DNA from: Pseudolactococcus plantarum
Lineage (GTDB): Bacteria > Bacillota > Bacilli > Lactobacillales > Streptococcaceae
Reading direction: 5' to 3'
DNA: 64,000 nt
Assembly: GCF_002441715.1 (NCBI RefSeq)
Contig: NZ_JXJX01000011.1
Coordinates: forward strand, 1-64,000
Numbering within the stretch: the stretch's first letter is position 1; every line of letters starts with the position of its first letter. The notes beneath the pieces are model-generated. The model saw nothing but the letters and a program-made list of their open reading frames with translations, searched no databases and was not told where the DNA came from. This document shows, piece by piece, positions 36,010 to 44,751 of the stretch. Position numbers and translations under genes: made by a program.

Positions 36010-37197
36010 TCACAAAAGTGAACGTAAAACTTCCACTTTGTCTAACTTTTCCCAAGGCAACTCAACATCTGTTCTACCAAAGTGACCATATGCCGCTGTT
36101 TGGCGATAGATAGGTCGTTTCAAGTCTAACATCTTGATAATACCAGCTGGACGAAGATCAAAATTATCGCGAATTGCTTCGATCAACTGTTCTGTTGAAA
36201 CTTTACCAGTACCAAATGTCTCAACGTGAATTGAAATTGGTTGTGCCACACCAATCGCATAACTTAATTGGATTTCTGCTTTTTCAGCTAATCCAGCAGC
36301 CACAATATTTTTAGCGATATATCTAGCTGCATAAGATGCTGAACGGTCAACTTTTGTGGCATCTTTACCTGAGAATGCACCACCACCATGATGCGCATAG
36401 CCACCGTAAGTATCTACAATGATTTTACGACCAGTCAAGCCTGAATCTCCTTGAGGACCGCCAATTACAAAACGACCAGTTGGGTTGATAAAGTATTTAG
36501 TCTGTTCATCTAGTAAGTCAGCTGGAATAACAGCTTTGATGACTTTTTCAATCACATCTGTTTGGATTTGATCATTTGTCGCTTCTGGTGCATGTTGCGT
36601 TGAAATCACGATTGTATCGATACGTTTGGCATTACCCTGTTCATCGTACTCAACTGTCACTTGACTTTTAGCATCTGGTCGTAAGTAAGCAACCTCACCT
36701 GATTTACGTAAATCAGCTAATTTTTTAACCAGTTTGTGAGATAGTGAGATTGCAAGTGGCATAAATTCTGGTGTTTCCTTACTTGCAAACCCAAACATCA
36801 ACCCTTGGTCACCTGCACCAATCAAATCAAGCGCATCTTGCGTCGCGTTTCCTCTAACTTCAATCGCTTCATTGACACCTTGTGCAATATCAGCAGATTG
36901 CTCTACGATAGAAGGATGGACACCTACTGTTTTGTAATCAAAACCAAAACTTGCATCTGTATACCCGATTTCTTTAATCGTTTGTCTAACGATTTCATCA
37001 ATATTCACATATGCGCTAGTCGAAATTTCACCAAAGACATGGACAGACCCAGTGTAAACTACAGTTTCTGCAGCCACGTGAGCGTCTGGATCTTGACTTA
37101 AAATTGCATCTAAAATCGCATCAGAAATCTGATCTGCAATCTTATCTGGATGTCCTTCAGAGACACTTTCGCTTGTAAATAAATTCTTTTCTGACAT
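36010..37197 (-). CDS. metK: S-adenosylmethionine synthetase
   Basis: A 395-aa enzyme making SAM from ATP and methionine. It shows [17 protein letters not shown], the ATP-binding GAGDQG signature and GGGAFSGKD. The length is typical. The leader carries an SMK (SAM-III) riboswitch, whose SAM-bound form hides the Shine-Dalgarno AGGGGA. It diverges from birA. Confidence 0.98.
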   Translation of the reverse strand: MSEKNLFTSESVSEGHPDKIADQISDAILDAILSQDPDAHVAAETVVYTGSVHVFGEISTSAYVNIDEIVRQTIKEIGYTDASFGFDYKTVGVHPSIVEQSADIAQGVNEAIEVRGNATQDALDLIGAGDQGLMFGFASKETPEFMPLAISLSHKLVKKLADLRKSGEVAYLRPDAKSQVTVEYDEQGNAKRIDTIVISTQHAPEATNDQIQTDVIEKVIKAVIPADLLDEQTKYFINPTGRFVIGGPQGDSGLTGRKIIVDTYGGYAHHGGGAFSGKDATKVDRSASYAARYIAKNIVAAGLAEKAEIQLSYAIGVAQPISIHVETFGTGKVSTEQLIEAIRDNFDLRPAGIIKMLDLKRPIYRQTAAYGHFGRTDVELPWEKLDKVEVLRSLL

Positions 37198-37199
37198 TT

Positions 37200-37277
37200 T
37201 TTCCCCTACTTTTCTTTATTTTTCGGTTACAGGAAACGGCTTTATGGAAAAGTTAAAACCACCTTCGGAAAGTAACA
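37200..37277 (-). promoter_or_regulatory. SMK box (SAM-III) riboswitch of metK
   Basis: On the minus strand GTTAC (37272-37276) can pair with GTAAC (37226-37230). The conserved TTCCGAAGGTGG lies between and GTAACCGAAA follows. The Shine-Dalgarno AGGGGA (37202-37207) can pair with the TTCC segment. Position and motifs match the SMK box of Lactobacillales metK genes. A TAGAAT-type extended -10 lies just upstream. Confidence 0.88.
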
Positions 37278-37330
37278 CTATCATTCTACCACTTCACTAT
37301 TATTTTCGCCATCTTTTATCGTTATTTTCA

Positions 37331-37339
37331 TGATATAAT
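37331..37339 (+). promoter_or_regulatory. birA extended -10, leaderless geometry
   Basis: TGA-TATAAT is followed by TTAATT and the ATG at 37346. No Shine-Dalgarno is present upstream. Confidence 0.7.
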
Positions 37340-37345
37340 TTAATT

Positions 37346-38071
37346 ATGATAGATATTAAAGACATACTTGCGCAAAATACTTGGTTGATTGAGGGCTCAG
37401 TCGCAAAAACAAGTGCATCGACACAGCTTGATGCAAAAGAAAATCTTGGTGATAAAAAACTATTTATCGCCGATATGCAAACAGCTGCTCGTGGCCGATT
37501 TGGCAGACAATATGTTACCGAACAAGGTAAAGGCATTTACATGTCTTTATCACTCAAACCGTCGACAGATATCAAAAACTATACTATTTTGACAGCAGCA
37601 GCTATTACGGCAGCTATCGAAACCTTAACATCAAAAAAACCGCAAATTAAATGGGTTAATGACATCTACTTAGACAACAAAAAAATAGCCGGTGTACTCG
37701 TCGAACATCTACTCTCTAGCGATTACATTATTATAGGGATTGGCTTAAATTTCAATCAACTCAATTTCCCGCTTGATTTACGTGATAAGGCAGGGTCGTT
37801 ATTCAACGAAGAGACGCCACCTATTACACGTACCCAGTTAATTGCTGAAATATGGCGCCAATTCTACAAGTTACAAGCTGATGAAACATTTTTCGATATA
37901 TATCGTGCTCACTCTTTTATTCTTGGTAAAACAGTAGAATTTGAAGAGCAAGGTGAAACTATCATTGCAACTGCAGTTGATTTGACTGAACACGGCGAGT
38001 TGATTGTGAATACTGGTGGCTTAATAAAAGTCATCTCATCTGGTGAAGTTTCCCTAAAAAAATGGCTCTGA
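37346..38071 (+). CDS. birA: Biotin-[acetyl-CoA carboxylase] ligase, without HTH domain
   Basis: A 241-aa monofunctional biotin protein ligase. ADMQTAARGRFGRQY is the biotinyl-AMP loop (GRGR-type), KWVNDIYLDNKKIAGVLVE holds the catalytic Lys region, and a small C-terminal SH3-like domain ends the protein. The N-terminal DNA-binding domain of bifunctional BirA is absent, so it is only an enzyme. It diverges from metK and ends at a terminator. Confidence 0.93.
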   Translation: MIDIKDILAQNTWLIEGSVAKTSASTQLDAKENLGDKKLFIADMQTAARGRFGRQYVTEQGKGIYMSLSLKPSTDIKNYTILTAAAITAAIETLTSKKPQIKWVNDIYLDNKKIAGVLVEHLLSSDYIIIGIGLNFNQLNFPLDLRDKAGSLFNEETPPITRTQLIAEIWRQFYKLQADETFFDIYRAHSFILGKTVEFEEQGETIIATAVDLTEHGELIVNTGGLIKVISSGEVSLKKWL

Positions 38072-38092
38072 GCACATCACTCAGAGTCGTTT
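38064..38092 (+). terminator. birA terminator
   Basis: The CTCTGAG / CTCAGAG stem with a 7-nt loop overlaps the end of birA and is followed by a T-rich stretch. Confidence 0.6.
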
Positions 38093-38142
38093 CCATTAGA
38101 TAATACCACACTTGAGAGGCACGTAACCCAAGTCTAGCGAGT

Positions 38143-38322
38143 TTAATTTTTTATGTTGAGTCGAATCCATCTATCAGCTTTATAAGCGATCCAGCCTTTG
38201 CGGATTAGCAACAGACTCCAAAATAACACTAGACCATAGTGGCCTGTGAATAAGGCATCTGCAAAAAACCAAGCATAAATAAGTGTACCTAACATAAAGA
38301 TATAAAATTGTTGTTTAATCAT
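38143..38322 (-). CDS. DUF3272-like small membrane protein
   Basis: A 59-aa protein with two membrane helices (about 6-24 and 28-46) and a basic C-terminus. Its length and pattern (YGLVLFWSLLLIR) resemble DUF3272 of streptococci, function unknown. ATG 38322 is chosen over an upstream in-frame start; it lies 8 nt from a TGT-TACACT extended -10, so the message would have almost no leader. Confidence 0.65.
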   Translation of the reverse strand: MIKQQFYIFMLGTLIYAWFFADALFTGHYGLVLFWSLLLIRKGWIAYKADRWIRLNIKN

Positions 38323-38330
38323 ATACCTAT

Positions 38331-38339
38331 AGTGTAACA
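38331..38339 (-). promoter_or_regulatory. Extended -10, near-leaderless, for the DUF3272-like gene
   Basis: TGT-TACACT is followed by 8 nt (ATAGGTAT) and the ATG at 38322. The predicted leader is only one or two bases. Confidence 0.45.
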
Positions 38340-38427
38340 AATTACAGCAGAATTTCAATCAAAGCTTACCATAACCGTTTGTTTCAATTTTTGCTATTGT
38401 GCTTTACCTTCAAAATATCTGATGTTT

Positions 38428-38461
38428 AAAAAAGATGTCGCGCTATAGCAACATCTTTTTT
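38428..38461 (-). terminator. Terminator of the 63-aa ORF
   Basis: AAAAAAGATGT / ACATCTTTTTT is an 11-bp stem with T runs on both strands, 7 bp beyond the gene's stop. Confidence 0.8.
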
Positions 38462-38467
38462 CGACAC

Positions 38468-38659
38468 TTACACTGTCACTTTATCTTCCTCTTCTGCTAA
38501 CCAGTGCTCCAGCAATTCGGCAAAATTTTCATACATAATATGCTTAGTCTGGGCAATCTCAGCACGATGAAATTCTTTTTTATCAATAAAAATTTCAGCT
38601 ATTTTTTCTTGATTGTGTCCAAGTTGTTGTAGCTTATAGATCATTTGTGATTTATCCAT
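38468..38659 (-). CDS. Small acidic helical protein of unknown function
   Basis: A 63-aa soluble, helix-rich protein (begins MDKSQMIYKLQQLGHNQEKI, ends WLAEEEDKVTV). No family is recognised. ATG 38659 has a good GGGAGA site. The promoter (extended -10 at 38712-38717) is followed at once by a cre-like sequence, which suggests repression by CcpA when sugar is abundant. It has its own terminator, so it is a real monocistronic gene. Confidence 0.7.
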   Translation of the reverse strand: MDKSQMIYKLQQLGHNQEKIAEIFIDKKEFHRAEIAQTKHIMYENFAELLEHWLAEEEDKVTV

Positions 38660-38689
38660 GTGACGTCTCCCTTATTTTCAACTCAAAAC

Positions 38690-38717
38690 CGAAAGCGCTT
38701 ACTATAAAATTATTATA
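38690..38717 (-). promoter_or_regulatory. Promoter with cre-like site before the 63-aa ORF
   Basis: TATAAT (38712-38717, preceded by TGT) is followed by AGTAAGCGCTTTCG (38690-38703), a 12-of-14 match to the CcpA cre consensus. The cre overlaps the predicted transcription start. Confidence 0.6.
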
Positions 38718-38741
38718 ACATAAAAACGTTCAAAAGAACGT

Positions 38742-39215
38742 TTAAAGTATATCTACCAAATCTTTTGCGATATTTTCTGGTTTTTTAGCTGAACCGTAAC
38801 GTTTCACAACTTGCCCTGTCTTATCCACAAGAAATTTTGTAAAATTCCATTTGATGTCGGATGTTAACTTACCAGGTTGTGCTGCTTTAAGGTAGGTAAA
38901 CAATGGCTCTTCCTCAACGCCATTGACATCTATCTTTGCAAATTGCGGGAAAGTTGTATGATATTTGAGTTCACAAAAGTCTGCGATTTCGGACGCACTA
39001 CCAGGAGCTTGGTTACCAAACTGGTTACACGGAAAATCTAAAATCGTAAACCCTTGTGGGCCATACGTCTCATAAAGTGATTGCAACGCTTTATATTGTG
39101 GTGTGAACCCACATCCCGTAGCAGTATTGACAATCAGTAAAACCTGCCCTTTAAAGGTTGATAAGGAGACTTGTTCTCCTTTATTATTTTTAACTGTATA
39201 ATCGTATATATTCAT
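38742..39215 (-). CDS. gpo: Glutathione/thioredoxin peroxidase (GPx family)
   Basis: A 157-aa peroxidase with the GPx active site NTATGCGFTPQY (cysteine form) and the motifs LDFPCNQFGNQ and KWNFTKFLVDK. Bacterial Cys-GPx enzymes reduce peroxides, often using thioredoxin. ATG 39215 is chosen because family proteins start near MNIYDY. It lies 6 nt from TATAAT in the short gap after queT and has no Shine-Dalgarno. Confidence 0.93.
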   Translation of the reverse strand: MNIYDYTVKNNKGEQVSLSTFKGQVLLIVNTATGCGFTPQYKALQSLYETYGPQGFTILDFPCNQFGNQAPGSASEIADFCELKYHTTFPQFAKIDVNGVEEEPLFTYLKAAQPGKLTSDIKWNFTKFLVDKTGQVVKRYGSAKKPENIAKDLVDIL

Positions 39216-39221
39216 ACACTT

Positions 39222-39227
39222 ATTATA
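39222..39227 (-). promoter_or_regulatory. gpo -10 box, leaderless geometry
   Basis: TATAAT then AAGTGT then ATG 39215. The box sits between the queT stop and the gpo start. Confidence 0.55.
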
Positions 39228-39230
39228 CAC

Positions 39231-39734
39231 TTATTTTGTTAGATCAATACGTTTTGAAAGTTGATAAATTATCACACTACCTATTAGTAATGAAATTAAT
39301 TCGCCTACTCCTGTTGTTAACCAGGTTAAGAAAAATGGCAAGCCAAACAAAACACTTAATTCTGCAGCAATTGTAAACATTGTAAATGAAAAGAATAAAG
39401 AGAAATAGATGAAGGCTCTAGTTGTCAAACCACCCAATACATCTTGCGACATATATTTTTCAAATAAGTAGACACCTAATGTGACAAAGATTAGAGTTGA
39501 CAGACTACCGACAACAACATCTACAATACCACTAGAAATATAGTTTGAAATCACACATCCTATCGTGACTGACCAAATATATTTCTTATTATAGAAAGCT
39601 AAAAAATTAAATAGCTCAGATAACCTGAACTGAATAGCTCCAGATCCGAACGGCCCTAACACAACCGTTACGACGACATACAATGCAGCAACAATTGCTA
39701 TCTGCACCAAATCAACGACTTTTATTTTATTCAA
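39231..39734 (-). CDS. queT: QueT-type queuosine precursor (preQ1) transporter
   Basis: A 167-aa membrane protein with five to six helices. The N-terminus (VVDLVQIAIVAALYVVVTVV, then IQFRLSELFN) and NYISS segment are those of the QueT ECF-type substrate-binding subunit family (COG4708). It imports preQ1 or a related queuosine precursor with ECF energising subunits encoded elsewhere. TTG 39734 is the start, five to six bases after AAGGAGA, which is part of a preQ1-II riboswitch. Confidence 0.9.
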   Translation of the reverse strand: MNKIKVVDLVQIAIVAALYVVVTVVLGPFGSGAIQFRLSELFNFLAFYNKKYIWSVTIGCVISNYISSGIVDVVVGSLSTLIFVTLGVYLFEKYMSQDVLGGLTTRAFIYFSLFFSFTMFTIAAELSVLFGLPFFLTWLTTGVGELISLLIGSVIIYQLSKRIDLTK

Positions 39735-39737
39735 TTA

Positions 39738-39800
39738 AATCTCCTTTATCGCTAACGCGATTATAATATGCTCCGTCAAAGTGAGAAAGTACGAAGGGCT
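39738..39800 (-). promoter_or_regulatory. preQ1-II riboswitch of queT
   Basis: The minus-strand leader contains GCATATTATAATCGCG, then TTAGCGAT and AAGGAGA, closely following the preQ1-II (COG4708) consensus of streptococci in order and spacing. The hairpin CGCGTTAGCG-like element precedes the Shine-Dalgarno, so ligand binding should block translation of queT. A TATACT -10 lies at 39818-39823. Confidence 0.85.
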
Positions 39801-39841
39801 TTTTACAAGCAAGAACTAGTATAGCAAATTTTAATTAAAAA

Positions 39842-39850
39842 TGATATACT
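39842..39850 (+). promoter_or_regulatory. gtrA extended -10, leaderless geometry
   Basis: TGA-TATACT is followed by TTTAAA and the ATG at 39857. No Shine-Dalgarno is seen. Confidence 0.65.
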
Positions 39851-39856
39851 TTTAAA

Positions 39857-40291
39857 ATGAAAACTCTTATCAAAAAAATTGCAACTGATCAGATTTTTAA
39901 GTATCTAGTTGCTGGTGTTAGTGCAACAATTATATTTTTCATTGTCAAAATGGTTGTGTTCAACCTCACAAATTCTGGTGTCATCTCAGAGATTATGGCT
40001 CAAGTTATCTCAATTTTATTTGCCTTTTTTACAAATAAACTCTGGGTATTTGAAAAAACAACGAATCCATTCCTGCATGAATTTATCAAATTTATTGTTA
40101 GTCGTTTGTTTGTGTTGCTGATTTCTATTGTTGCCAATTGGTATTTAGTAGATACACACCCACAAATACTTACTGGGCTATTACATCTATCGTTAAAACC
40201 AAGTGTCTTTGTTCTAACTCTCTTTTTACAAGTTTTGACGATTATACTTAATTATATCTTTTCTAAGTTTTTAATTTTCACAACCAAATAA
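39857..40291 (+). CDS. GtrA-family membrane protein
   Basis: A 144-aa protein with four membrane helices and the GtrA pattern (FKYLVAGVSATIIFFIVK; FFTNKLWVFE; NYIFSKFLIF at the end). GtrA proteins are small flippase-like partners for bactoprenol-linked sugars used in cell-surface glycosylation. It diverges from queT and ends at a strong terminator shared with yihY. Confidence 0.9.
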   Translation: MKTLIKKIATDQIFKYLVAGVSATIIFFIVKMVVFNLTNSGVISEIMAQVISILFAFFTNKLWVFEKTTNPFLHEFIKFIVSRLFVLLISIVANWYLVDTHPQILTGLLHLSLKPSVFVLTLFLQVLTIILNYIFSKFLIFTTK

Positions 40292-40297
40292 GAAGAT

Positions 40298-40334
40298 AAG
40301 AAAAAACCAGCTCACTCTGAGCTGGTTTTTTCTT
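40298..40334. terminator. Bidirectional terminator between gtrA and yihY
   Basis: A perfect 17-bp stem AAGAAAAAACCAGCTCA / TGAGCTGGTTTTTTCTT with a 3-nt loop. It overlaps the last codons of the convergent yihY gene. Confidence 0.9.
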
Positions 40335-41238
40335 CGTTTATTTTGCTATTCACATTTTTAATAATGTCTTTAATTTCACCACGTCTGTTTTCAATCTTAT
40401 TATTTCGCTTCAAATAAACTGCATTTAAAATTGCACCGAATATCAGTACTTTGGCAATAAAGATGAACCATAGCATAAGTCCGAATATAACCAAACTCCC
40501 AACAATTTTAAAGTCTTTCATTGCCTCTGTTGACCGGCCTATATACTTACCAAAAATATTGGTTAAGAAGGTTAATACAAAAGTTGAAAATAACGCACCT
40601 GGCAAGACATATTTGATGGATCTAATTTTTACGTTTGGCATGATAAAATATAGCAATGCTAACGCACAGAAGATAGTAAACGCAACTGCCGGTAGCGTCA
40701 TATTATGCAATGTGACATACAGATGTTCGTCAAATTTGATATATTGATAAAGTTTTTCAAGTACTAATTGTCCAAAAGTAGCTAAGAGGACTGCAATGAA
40801 CAAAAACAAAATAATCACTAGACTAGCGATTAGTGAAAAAAATTGCCCCACTAAAAAATCTCTATGATCTTTTACACCATATGCTTTATTGATTGCCATC
40901 TGTAGACTAGTCATTGCTTTGGAAAATGTCCAGAAGGCAGTAATAAATGACACCGATAGCAAACCTGCACTGGGTTTAGATAAGACGTTTTCCACAATAG
41001 TCGTGACTGTTTCATGTAATTGTGACGGCAGATTATCGCGTAAAAAATTCATGATGACAGCTGTATCTAAATGTAAAAACGGTAATATATTCCCCACTAT
41101 CATAACCAACGGAAAAAGTGATAACAACAAATAGTAGGCGACGGCGACACTTGATAAACTCATCTCAGCTGATTTGTAAAAACCAAGAAAGAAATTAAGT
41201 CGTTCAGATGCTAAAACTTTTTTGATCATTTTTTTCAA
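40312..41238 (-). CDS. YihY/BrkB family inner membrane protein
   Basis: A 308-aa protein with six membrane helices and the YihY/UPF0761 pattern (MSLSSVAVAYYLLLSLFPL near the N-terminus). The family is annotated as virulence factor BrkB or ribonuclease BN-like, but the molecular function is unclear. It starts with TTG nine bases after AGGAGG. It follows map on the same strand 33 bp later, as often seen in streptococci. Confidence 0.92.
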   Translation of the reverse strand: MKKMIKKVLASERLNFFLGFYKSAEMSLSSVAVAYYLLLSLFPLVMIVGNILPFLHLDTAVIMNFLRDNLPSQLHETVTTIVENVLSKPSAGLLSVSFITAFWTFSKAMTSLQMAINKAYGVKDHRDFLVGQFFSLIASLVIILFLFIAVLLATFGQLVLEKLYQYIKFDEHLYVTLHNMTLPAVAFTIFCALALLYFIMPNVKIRSIKYVLPGALFSTFVLTFLTNIFGKYIGRSTEAMKDFKIVGSLVIFGLMLWFIFIAKVLIFGAILNAVYLKRNNKIENRRGEIKDIIKNVNSKINEEKTSSE

Positions 41239-41270
41239 GTCAATACACCTCCTCCTGTGATCTCTAATCG

Positions 41271-42125
41271 TTAATAACTACCTTCCTCACCTTGACTTGT
41301 CAGTATGACTGGCCCATCTTTAGTGATCACAAACTGGTGTTCATATTGGCATGATAAACTGCCATCAAGTGTTGTATAGCCACGTTCATTTGATGGATGA
41401 TCAATCTCCCAACCACCGGTATTAATCATAGGTTCAATCGTTAATACCATGCCTTCTCGCAAACGAAGTCCTTTTCCTGGCGTACCATAATGTGGCACCA
41501 TCGGTTCCTCATGCATCGTAGGGCCTACACCGTGACCAACAAGATCGCGAACAACGCCATAACCAAAACTTTCAGCATAAGTTTGAATCGCATGACCAAT
41601 ATCCCCAATGCGATTACCTACTTGTGCCATCTCAATGCCTCGGTATAAACTTTCTTTAGTAACTGACATCAACTGTGCAACCTCATCCGAGACCTCACCA
41701 ACCGCATAGGCCCAACAAGAATCTGCCACACCACCAGTAAATTTATCAGCCAAGGCTTTCATGGCCATACCATCATCAAAATTAGCCTTGCTCATATCGA
41801 TACCACCACCTGTACCAATTACCATATCAACTTTGATTAGGTCTCCTGACTTAAGCTTATAACCTTTTCTAGGAAAGCTATGTGCAACCTCATCATTTAA
41901 ACAACAACAAGTCGCATAAGGATAAGGATTGACATTACCTTCATCTACACCAATCTGTAAAGGAATCGCGTTTTTTTCTTTACAAACACGGCGTACATAA
42001 GTCTCGATTTCCCACATATCAATACCTGGTTTGATGATATCACGTAACCCAATATGAATACCAGCTAAGACATCTGAAGCATCTTGCATCATTGCGATTT
42101 CTCTTGGAGATTTTAAAGTAATCAT
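41271..42125 (-). CDS. map: Methionine aminopeptidase type I
   Basis: A 284-aa enzyme removing initiator Met. Metal ligands are seen in KVDMVIG (Asp), the second Asp region, GHGVGPTMHEEP (His), TIEPM (Glu) and YEHQF (Glu). Compared with E. coli, there is an insertion of about 25-30 residues after the first metal ligand (roughly residues 105-130, GIDMSKANFDDGMAMKALAD), a known feature of the streptococcal enzymes. The start follows GAGG. Confidence 0.95.
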   Translation of the reverse strand: MITLKSPREIAMMQDASDVLAGIHIGLRDIIKPGIDMWEIETYVRRVCKEKNAIPLQIGVDEGNVNPYPYATCCCLNDEVAHSFPRKGYKLKSGDLIKVDMVIGTGGGIDMSKANFDDGMAMKALADKFTGGVADSCWAYAVGEVSDEVAQLMSVTKESLYRGIEMAQVGNRIGDIGHAIQTYAESFGYGVVRDLVGHGVGPTMHEEPMVPHYGTPGKGLRLREGMVLTIEPMINTGGWEIDHPSNERGYTTLDGSLSCQYEHQFVITKDGPVILTSQGEEGSY

Positions 42126-42367
42126 TTTTTAAATTTTTCCTCTGTTTTTTTTAGTCTATTTCTATTTTATCAAATTTAGCTATCATTTAGTGAACTTCTT
42201 TTCATTAAAATCTAGCTTTAATACAAAAAGTAGTTACTCGTATGCGTTGATATCTAAAACTGGTATCAATACCTGTTTATTTATCGTAAACAGTAAGCAG
42301 AAAATTTGATTTTTTAAGTAATTTTGGTATAATTTTCTTAATATAAAATTAAAAATTGGAGATTATA

Positions 42368-42811
42368 ATGCCTTTAGCTAAAATTGTATATGCTAGTATG
42401 ACAGGAAATACCGAAGAAATTGCTGATGTCGTAGCAGAAAAACTAGAATCACTTGGTCTTGATGTTGATTTAGATGAATGTACTGCTGTTGATGCGTCAG
42501 ATTTCCAAGAAGCTGATATCGTTATTGTCGCATCATATACTTACGGAGATGGTGAATTACCTGATGAAATCGTTGATTTTTATGACGATTTACAAGATTT
42601 AGACCTAACAGGTAAAGTCTTTGGTGTTATCGGATCAGGAGATACATTTTACGATGAATTCTGTAAATCTGTAGATGACTTTGAAGCTGCTTTTACTAAA
42701 ACATCTGCAACAAAAGGTGCTGATAGCGTAAAAGTTGACTTAGCTGCAGAAGAAGAAGATATTGCAAAACTAGAAGCTTTTGCTGAAACTCTAGCCGCTA
42801 AAGTAAATTAA
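42368..42811 (+). CDS. Flavodoxin
   Basis: A 147-aa short-chain flavodoxin. MPLAKIVYASMTGNTEEIAD holds the FMN phosphate loop (SMTGNTEE), and the isoalloxazine loops ASYTYGDGELPD and GSGDTFYDEFC follow. ATG 42368 is preferred because GGAG lies six bases upstream. A promoter TTGATT-16-TATAAT precedes it and, unlike the leaderless set, leaves a normal leader. It is an electron carrier. Confidence 0.94.
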   Translation: MPLAKIVYASMTGNTEEIADVVAEKLESLGLDVDLDECTAVDASDFQEADIVIVASYTYGDGELPDEIVDFYDDLQDLDLTGKVFGVIGSGDTFYDEFCKSVDDFEAAFTKTSATKGADSVKVDLAAEEEDIAKLEAFAETLAAKVN

Positions 42812-42819
42812 TCAAAACG

Positions 42820-42848
42820 AAAAAATCATGATGTTGTCATGATTTTTT
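42820..42848 (+). terminator. Flavodoxin gene terminator
   Basis: AAAAAATCATGA / TCATGATTTTTT, 12-bp stem with a 5-nt loop and a T run. Confidence 0.85.
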
Positions 42849-42874
42849 TAGTTTAAACTAACTAGCTAATACAA

Positions 42875-42899
42875 ACAAAAAAAGCCCTAAGGCTTTTTT
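42875..42899 (-). terminator. rplKA terminator
   Basis: AAAAAAAGCC / GGCTTTTTT hairpin 12 bp beyond the rplA stop on the minus strand. Confidence 0.8.
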
Positions 42900-42910
42900 A
42901 TCTGGGTCAA

Positions 42911-43597
42911 TTAAAAGTTTGGATCAACTTTGATACCAGGACCGAAAGTTGTTGTTAATGTCAAGCTTTCGATATAAGTTCCTTTTGCAGTAGCTGGTTT
43001 AGCAGCAGCGATAACTGCGTTGATCGCTTTAAAGTTTTCAACTAATTTATCAGCTTCAAATGATACTTTACCAATCGCAACGTGTACGATACCGGCTTTT
43101 TCAGCACGGTAAGTTACTTTACCAGCTTTAACTTCTTCAACTGCTTTAGTAACATCCATCGTTACAGTACCAGTTTTAGGGTTAGGCATAAGGTTACGTG
43201 GTCCAAGTACGCGACCAAGACGTCCTACAACAGCCATCATATCAGGTGTTGCAACAACAACGTCAAAGTCAAACCAACCACCGTTGATTTTTTCAACGTA
43301 TTCCATTTCACCAACGTAGTCAGCACCAGCAGCTTTTGCTTCTTCAGCTTTTTCACCTTTAGCGAAAACCAAAACTTTAGCTGTTTTACCAGTTCCGTTA
43401 GGTAATACCATAGCGCCACGGATTTGTTGGTCAGCTTTTTTAACGTCAATGTTAAGGTTGTAAGCAACCTCAACTGTTGCGTCGAATTTAGCAAAGTTAG
43501 TTTCTTGTGCTAGAGCGACAGCTTCTTGAGCTGTGTATACTTTTGTTGTGTCTACTTTTTCTAAAGCAGCACGCAATTGTTTGCTTTTTTTAGCCAT
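42911..43597 (-). CDS. rplA: 50S ribosomal protein L1
   Basis: A 228-aa L1 protein forming the mobile stalk near the E-site. [16 protein letters not shown], then [40 protein letters not shown] and the final [11 protein letters not shown] are family signatures. ATG 43597 follows AGGAGAAAGA; a longer frame upstream is spurious. It follows rplK after 158 bp that contain two palindromes. Confidence 0.98.
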   Translation of the reverse strand: MAKKSKQLRAALEKVDTTKVYTAQEAVALAQETNFAKFDATVEVAYNLNIDVKKADQQIRGAMVLPNGTGKTAKVLVFAKGEKAEEAKAAGADYVGEMEYVEKINGGWFDFDVVVATPDMMAVVGRLGRVLGPRNLMPNPKTGTVTMDVTKAVEEVKAGKVTYRAEKAGIVHVAIGKVSFEADKLVENFKAINAVIAAAKPATAKGTYIESLTLTTTFGPGIKVDPNF

Positions 43598-43755
43598 TAT
43601 TCTTTCTCCTTGTGGTATTAACGGTTGCAAGCAACCTTCCACCGCTTTATCATATGTCGATTGGGTGGTTTTCCATTATTCAGATCTCGATCTGAAAAGT
43701 GTCATCTTTAATCTGCGGATATATGCCTGAAATCATGCACATGCAGATATAAAAA
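43598..43755 (-). promoter_or_regulatory. rplK-rplA intergenic region with two palindromes
   Basis: GGTTGCTTGCAACC (43623-43636) lies shortly before the rplA Shine-Dalgarno, and CAGATC / GATCTG stands near 43680-43694. L1 is known in other bacteria to repress its own operon by binding an rRNA-like mRNA site; these hairpins are candidates, but no clear L1 consensus was recognised. Confidence 0.35.
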
Positions 43756-44181
43756 TTAACCTTCGACAGTGAATCCCATAGAACGTGCTGTACCTTCGAT
43801 CATGCGCATAGCAGATTCAACAGATGAAGCGTTAAGGTCTTCCATTTTAGTTTCAGCGATTTGTTGTACTTGTGCTTTAGTAACACTTGCCACTTTTACG
43901 GTGTTTGGTGTACCAGAACCTTTTTCAACGCCTGCTGCTTTTTTAAGTAAAATAGCTGCAGGAGGTGTTTTTGTAACGAAAGTAAATGACTTATCTTCGT
44001 ATACTGAGATAACAACTGGGATGATCATGCCAGCTTGATCAGCTGTACGTGCATTAAATTCTTTTGTGAAGCCCATGATGTTGATACCAGCTTGACCAAG
44101 TGCTGGTCCTACTGGTGGAGCTGGTGTTGCTTTTCCGGCTGGAATTTGCAATTTGACAATGTTTTGTACTTCTTTAGCCAC
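43756..44181 (-). CDS. rplK: 50S ribosomal protein L11
   Basis: A 141-aa L11 with the signatures [33 protein letters not shown] and [10 protein letters not shown]. It forms the GTPase-associated region with 23S rRNA. The start is ATG after AGGAGG. It is the first gene of rplKA, driven by a consensus promoter about 110 bp upstream. Confidence 0.98.
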   Translation of the reverse strand: MAKEVQNIVKLQIPAGKATPAPPVGPALGQAGINIMGFTKEFNARTADQAGMIIPVVISVYEDKSFTFVTKTPPAAILLKKAAGVEKGSGTPNTVKVASVTKAQVQQIAETKMEDLNASSVESAMRMIEGTARSMGFTVEG

Positions 44182-44289
44182 GATAATTTCCTCCTATTAA
44201 TGATTTCTTACGAAATCTCTTCTCGTGATGTGGTTTAATGGGTCAATGCCCTCCCACGCAATATACCTTTATTTCAAGCATACCGTATA

Positions 44290-44318
44290 ATTATACTACT
44301 ACTTGCTATCTTTGTCAA
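44290..44318 (-). promoter_or_regulatory. rplKA consensus promoter
   Basis: On the minus strand TTGACA (44313-44318), a 17-nt spacer and TATAAT (44290-44295) match the housekeeping sigma factor consensus perfectly. Confidence 0.9.
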
Positions 44319-44490
44319 TAACTTTTATCTACACCTGACTTATTTAGCTCTTATTATTTTAAAGTTAGCGAAAAAAGTCATGACATGCAATCTAGTTTTT
44401 AACACCGTAAGATTAAGTGAGTTGTTTATCTTGCCTTACAAGCCTGATTGTTAACTTCAAAATTTAATAAATTCAGTCATATTTTCATAT

Positions 44491-44512
44491 AAAAAAAGCC
44501 ATATCGGCTTTT
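44491..44512 (-). terminator. Terminator after the YozE-like gene
   Basis: An AAAAGCC / GGCTTTT stem with flanking A/T runs lies beyond the stop of the YozE gene on the minus strand. Confidence 0.65.
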
Positions 44513-44541
44513 AAATGATGCGTTAATCGGTTTTCGTGCCT

Positions 44542-44751
44542 TTAGTTTGCTAGATATTGCTCCCAGATTTCATCAAAAAGGGATAAATTAAAAGCAAAGT
44601 TGGCATGTGTTTCTAGATAAGTTGAAATCTCATCAAAATCTGATGACTGTTTTGGAAAGGTTGAATCCTCATAAACTAAATTTGCTAACTTTGTGATGTC
44701 ATCTACTTCTTTATAAGCACGATACTTCATCAAAAAGGTGTAAAAACTCAT
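44542..44751 (-). CDS. YozE-family SAM-like protein (UPF0346)
   Basis: A 69-aa protein of the YozE SAM-like fold family: it begins [11 protein letters not shown] and contains [16 protein letters not shown], the family pattern. Function is unknown. Its ATG overlaps the msrA stop by four bases, so it is the last gene of cvfB-msrA-yozE. Confidence 0.9.
   Translation of the reverse strand: MSFYTFLMKYRAYKEVDDITKLANLVYEDSTFPKQSSDFDEISTYLETHANFAFNLSLFDEIWEQYLAN

Larger units (their letters stand above)
44182..44541. other. Intergenic region with rplKA promoter
   Basis: The rplKA leader (about 100 nt, with the self-complementary GGGCATTGACCC) and promoter occupy the left part. The remainder, 44320-44490, is AT-rich with no ORF or motif that I could recognise. 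Confidence 0.6.

Noticed and set aside
42368-42811. Flavodoxin gene as a member of the leaderless set
   Set aside because: It has a TATAAT box, but a GGAG site and a leader of over 20 nt lie between the box and the ATG.
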